Of a DNA stretch of 6,458 bases, positions 4,982-6,458 are shown in pieces. Below the pieces are notes generated by a model. The model ran no database searches and was not told where the DNA came from. It saw nothing but the letters and a program-made list of their open reading frames with translations. Source of the DNA: Myxococcota bacterium (GTDB taxonomy: Bacteria; Myxococcota; Polyangia; GCA-2747355; JAKLHH01); contig JAKLHH010000451.1 in assembly GCA_022710245.1 (NCBI GenBank), forward strand, positions 1 to 6,458, written 5' to 3'. The first letter of the stretch is position 1. Every line of letters begins with the position of its first letter. The position numbers and the translations under genes were made by a program.

Positions 4982-6313
4982 ATGGACTCGTACCTGATCG
5001 GCAACGGAACGGTGATCACCCTCGGCGAGAAGAACCAGGTGATCGACGACGGCGCGGTCTACGTGAAGGACGGCAAGATCGCCGACGTCGGCACGACCGC
5101 CGAGCTGAAGCAGCGGCACCACCTCCCGGTCGCGCTCGACGCCCGCGGCAAGGTGGTCCTGCCCGGCTTCATCTGCGCGCACCACCACCTCTACAGCACC
5201 ATGGCCCGCGGCTTCGCGCCTCCGGGCGAGCCGGCCTTCACCTTCGGCGAGATCCTCGAGCGCCTCTGGTGGAAGCTCGACCGCGCGCTCTCCCGCGAGG
5301 ACGTGCGCCTGAGCGCGCTGATCCCGCTGATCGAGTGCATCCGCAACGGCACCACCACCTTCATCGACCACCACGCGAGCCCGGCCTGCCGCGACGGCAG
5401 CCTCGACGTGATCGCCGACGCCGTCCTCGAGAGCGGCCTCCGCGCCTCGCTCTGCTACGAGGTCTCGGACCGCAACGAGCCGGGCGCCGGCGTCGCCGAG
5501 AGCGACCGCTTCCTCCGCCGCCTCGCCGCCTCGCCCACCCCGCGGCTCGGCGGCATGGTGGGCCTGCACGCCTCCTTCACCGTCTCCGACCAGACCCTCG
5601 CCCGCTGCCGCGAGGTCGCCGAGCGCCACGGCGTCGGCTACCACATCCACGTCGCCGAGGGGACCGAGGACCTCGTGGACGCCCAGCAGAAGTACGGGCA
5701 GCGCACGGTGGAGCGCCTGGTCGCGCGGGGCATCTCGGGGAAGTGCTCGATCTTCGTCCACTGCATCAACGTCGACGAGAAGGAGCTCGAGCTGATCCGC
5801 GAGAGCGACACCATGGTGGTGCATAACCCCGAGTCGAACATGAACAACGCGGTGGGCGTCTCGCCGGTCCTCGAGATGCTGAAGAAGGGCATCCTGGTCG
5901 GCCTCGGCACCGACGGGATGGCCTCGGACATGCCGGCGCAGATGCGCTGCGCCTACCTGCTCCACCGGCTCGCCAAGCGCGACCCGCGGGTGGCCTTCGT
6001 CGAGGCGCCGACCATGCTCCTCTGGAACAACGCGCGCATCGCGAGCCGGCTCTTCCCGGGCGTCAAGCTCGGCGCGCTCGAGGTGGGCGCGGCCGCCGAC
6101 CTCGCCATCCTCGACTACGTGCCGCCCACGCGCCTCGGCGCCGAAAACTTCCTCGGCCACTTCATCTTCGGCATGGTCGACGCGGTGGTCGACACGACCA
6201 TCGCCAGCGGGCGCGTGCTGATGCAGGGCAAGCGCATCACCGCGCTCGACGAGGAGAAGCTCTGCGCCGAGAGCCGCGCCCTGGCGGCGAAGATGTGGAC
6301 GCGGATCTCCTGA
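4982..6313 (+). CDS. ssnA: SsnA-family amidohydrolase (TRZ/ATZ-type metal hydrolase)
   Basis: The protein of 443 residues matches the length of E. coli SsnA (about 442). It has the N-terminal beta-sandwich pattern (GNGTVITLG to VVLPGF, residues 7-63) and a TIM barrel with the mononuclear metal site of the cytosine deaminase/chlorohydrolase group: H67-x-H69 (CAHHHL), His223 and Glu226 (HIHVAE), His260 (VHC), His281 (VHNPESNMN) and Asp311 (GTDG). All expected catalytic residues are present, so an active enzyme is likely. The stretches RLWWKLDRAL (94-103), IDHHASPA (128-135) and GLRASLCYE (152-160) resemble E. coli SsnA as I recall it, which separates it from generic guanine deaminases. Such enzymes hydrolytically deaminate or open N-heterocycles in the cytoplasm; SsnA's own substrate is not firmly established to my knowledge. 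E. coli ssnA sits in a purine-catabolic cluster beside ygfK. The gene follows the DPD-like reductase on the same strand across a gap of 232 bases, so it may have its own promoter. Alternative: another aminohydrolase of the same subgroup. Confidence 0.82.
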   Translation: MDSYLIGNGTVITLGEKNQVIDDGAVYVKDGKIADVGTTAELKQRHHLPVALDARGKVVLPGFICAHHHLYSTMARGFAPPGEPAFTFGEILERLWWKLDRALSREDVRLSALIPLIECIRNGTTTFIDHHASPACRDGSLDVIADAVLESGLRASLCYEVSDRNEPGAGVAESDRFLRRLAASPTPRLGGMVGLHASFTVSDQTLARCREVAERHGVGYHIHVAEGTEDLVDAQQKYGQRTVERLVARGISGKCSIFVHCINVDEKELELIRESDTMVVHNPESNMNNAVGVSPVLEMLKKGILVGLGTDGMASDMPAQMRCAYLLHRLAKRDPRVAFVEAPTMLLWNNARIASRLFPGVKLGALEVGAAADLAILDYVPPTRLGAENFLGHFIFGMVDAVVDTTIASGRVLMQGKRITALDEEKLCAESRALAAKMWTRIS

Positions 6314-6344
6314 GCGCCGGCCTTCGCGGAGGAGTCGACGCTCA
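6311..6344. terminator. Inverted repeat between convergent genes, possible two-way terminator
   Basis: TGAGCG (6311-6316) and CGCTCA (6339-6344) are perfect reverse complements. The first begins with the TGA of the ssnA-like gene and the last ends with the TGA of the opposing gene. A weak inner stem CCTT-CGCG-GAGG (6321-6332, one G-T pair) could extend it. No T-run is present, so termination strength is uncertain. Confidence 0.35.
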
Positions 6345-6458
6345 GACCTTCAGCTGCTTGTACTTCTTGTCGATGGCGGCCGCCATGTCGTCGCGGTCGT
6401 CGTCGGTGAAGGTGCTCACCTGCGACACCGGCGTCACGCCGAGGCCGTTCGGGCGGTT
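6342..6458 (-). CDS. C-terminal end of an unidentified convergent gene
   Basis: Only the last 38 codons and the TGA stop (6342-6344) lie in the window; the gene continues past the right edge. The visible tail contains VSQVSTFTDDDRDDMAAAID and then a Lys-rich end, KKYKQLKV. It looks like an acidic turn followed by an amphipathic C-terminal helix, as in a soluble protein. Codon use (GC-ending throughout) matches the neighbours, which supports real coding. I do not recognise the family. It converges on the ssnA-like gene with 28 bases between the stop codons, so it belongs to another transcription unit. Confidence 0.6.
   Translation of the reverse strand, partial: NRPNGLGVTPVSQVSTFTDDDRDDMAAAIDKKYKQLKV

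Noticed and set aside
4736..6160. A 474-codon minus-strand frame antisense to the ssnA-like gene
   Set aside because: Low-complexity shadow of a GC-rich gene; the plus strand carries the complete amidohydrolase active site.
4982..6313. Annotation as dihydropyrimidinase partner of the reductase
   Set aside because: The motifs are those of the mononuclear TRZ/ATZ/cytosine deaminase group with SsnA-like signatures. The carboxylated-Lys binuclear site of hydantoinases is not seen.

Overview
The window is strongly GC-rich, with typical high-GC third-position codon use in every gene. It carries two secreted-lipoprotein genes of a style common in Myxococcota (former Deltaproteobacteria): a Cys-rich von Willebrand A-like lipoprotein and a multi-parvulin lipoprotein. 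I infer a myxobacterium or relative, perhaps Polyangia. This rests on protein style and composition only, since the window has no rRNA or other marker gene.

Layout. (1) On the minus strand at the left are two envelope genes in tandem: a three-domain parvulin-type prolyl isomerase lipoprotein (659-1846) and, 67 bases downstream, the N-terminal 197 residues of a vWA-like lipoprotein cut by the window edge (1-591). (2) A divergent intergenic region of about 300 bases (1847-2145) should hold the promoters for both directions. (3) On the plus strand is a large single-chain iron-sulfur flavoprotein (2146-4749) with the domain order of mammalian dihydropyrimidine dehydrogenase: N-terminal Fe-S, FAD, NAD(P), FMN barrel, then a two-cluster ferredoxin. 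(4) A hairpin-rich gap of 232 bases (4750-4981) follows. (5) A plus-strand amidohydrolase of the SsnA family (4982-6313) follows the gap. (6) A convergent minus-strand gene enters from the right edge, and only its last 38 codons are visible (6342-6458).

The central pair, reductase plus amidohydrolase, looks like a small heterocycle-processing module. An electron chain NAD(P)H to FAD to Fe-S to FMN would reduce an aromatic N-heterocycle, and a metal-dependent hydrolase would then deaminate or open the product. In Escherichia coli, ssnA lies next to ygfK, which encodes a DHODH-like/GltD-like flavoprotein in a cluster tied to purine catabolism and putative selenium-dependent enzymes. Here the ssnA neighbour has the opposite, DPD-like domain order. 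It also lacks the DPD catalytic cysteine and has an unusual ferredoxin Cys spacing. This pair is the most interesting part of the window, and its substrate cannot be read from sequence alone.

Two start sites were revised on Shine-Dalgarno evidence: the flavoprotein from GTG 2119 to GTG 2146, and SsnA from ATG 4970 to ATG 4982. No tRNA, rRNA, CRISPR array, transposase or attachment site was seen.
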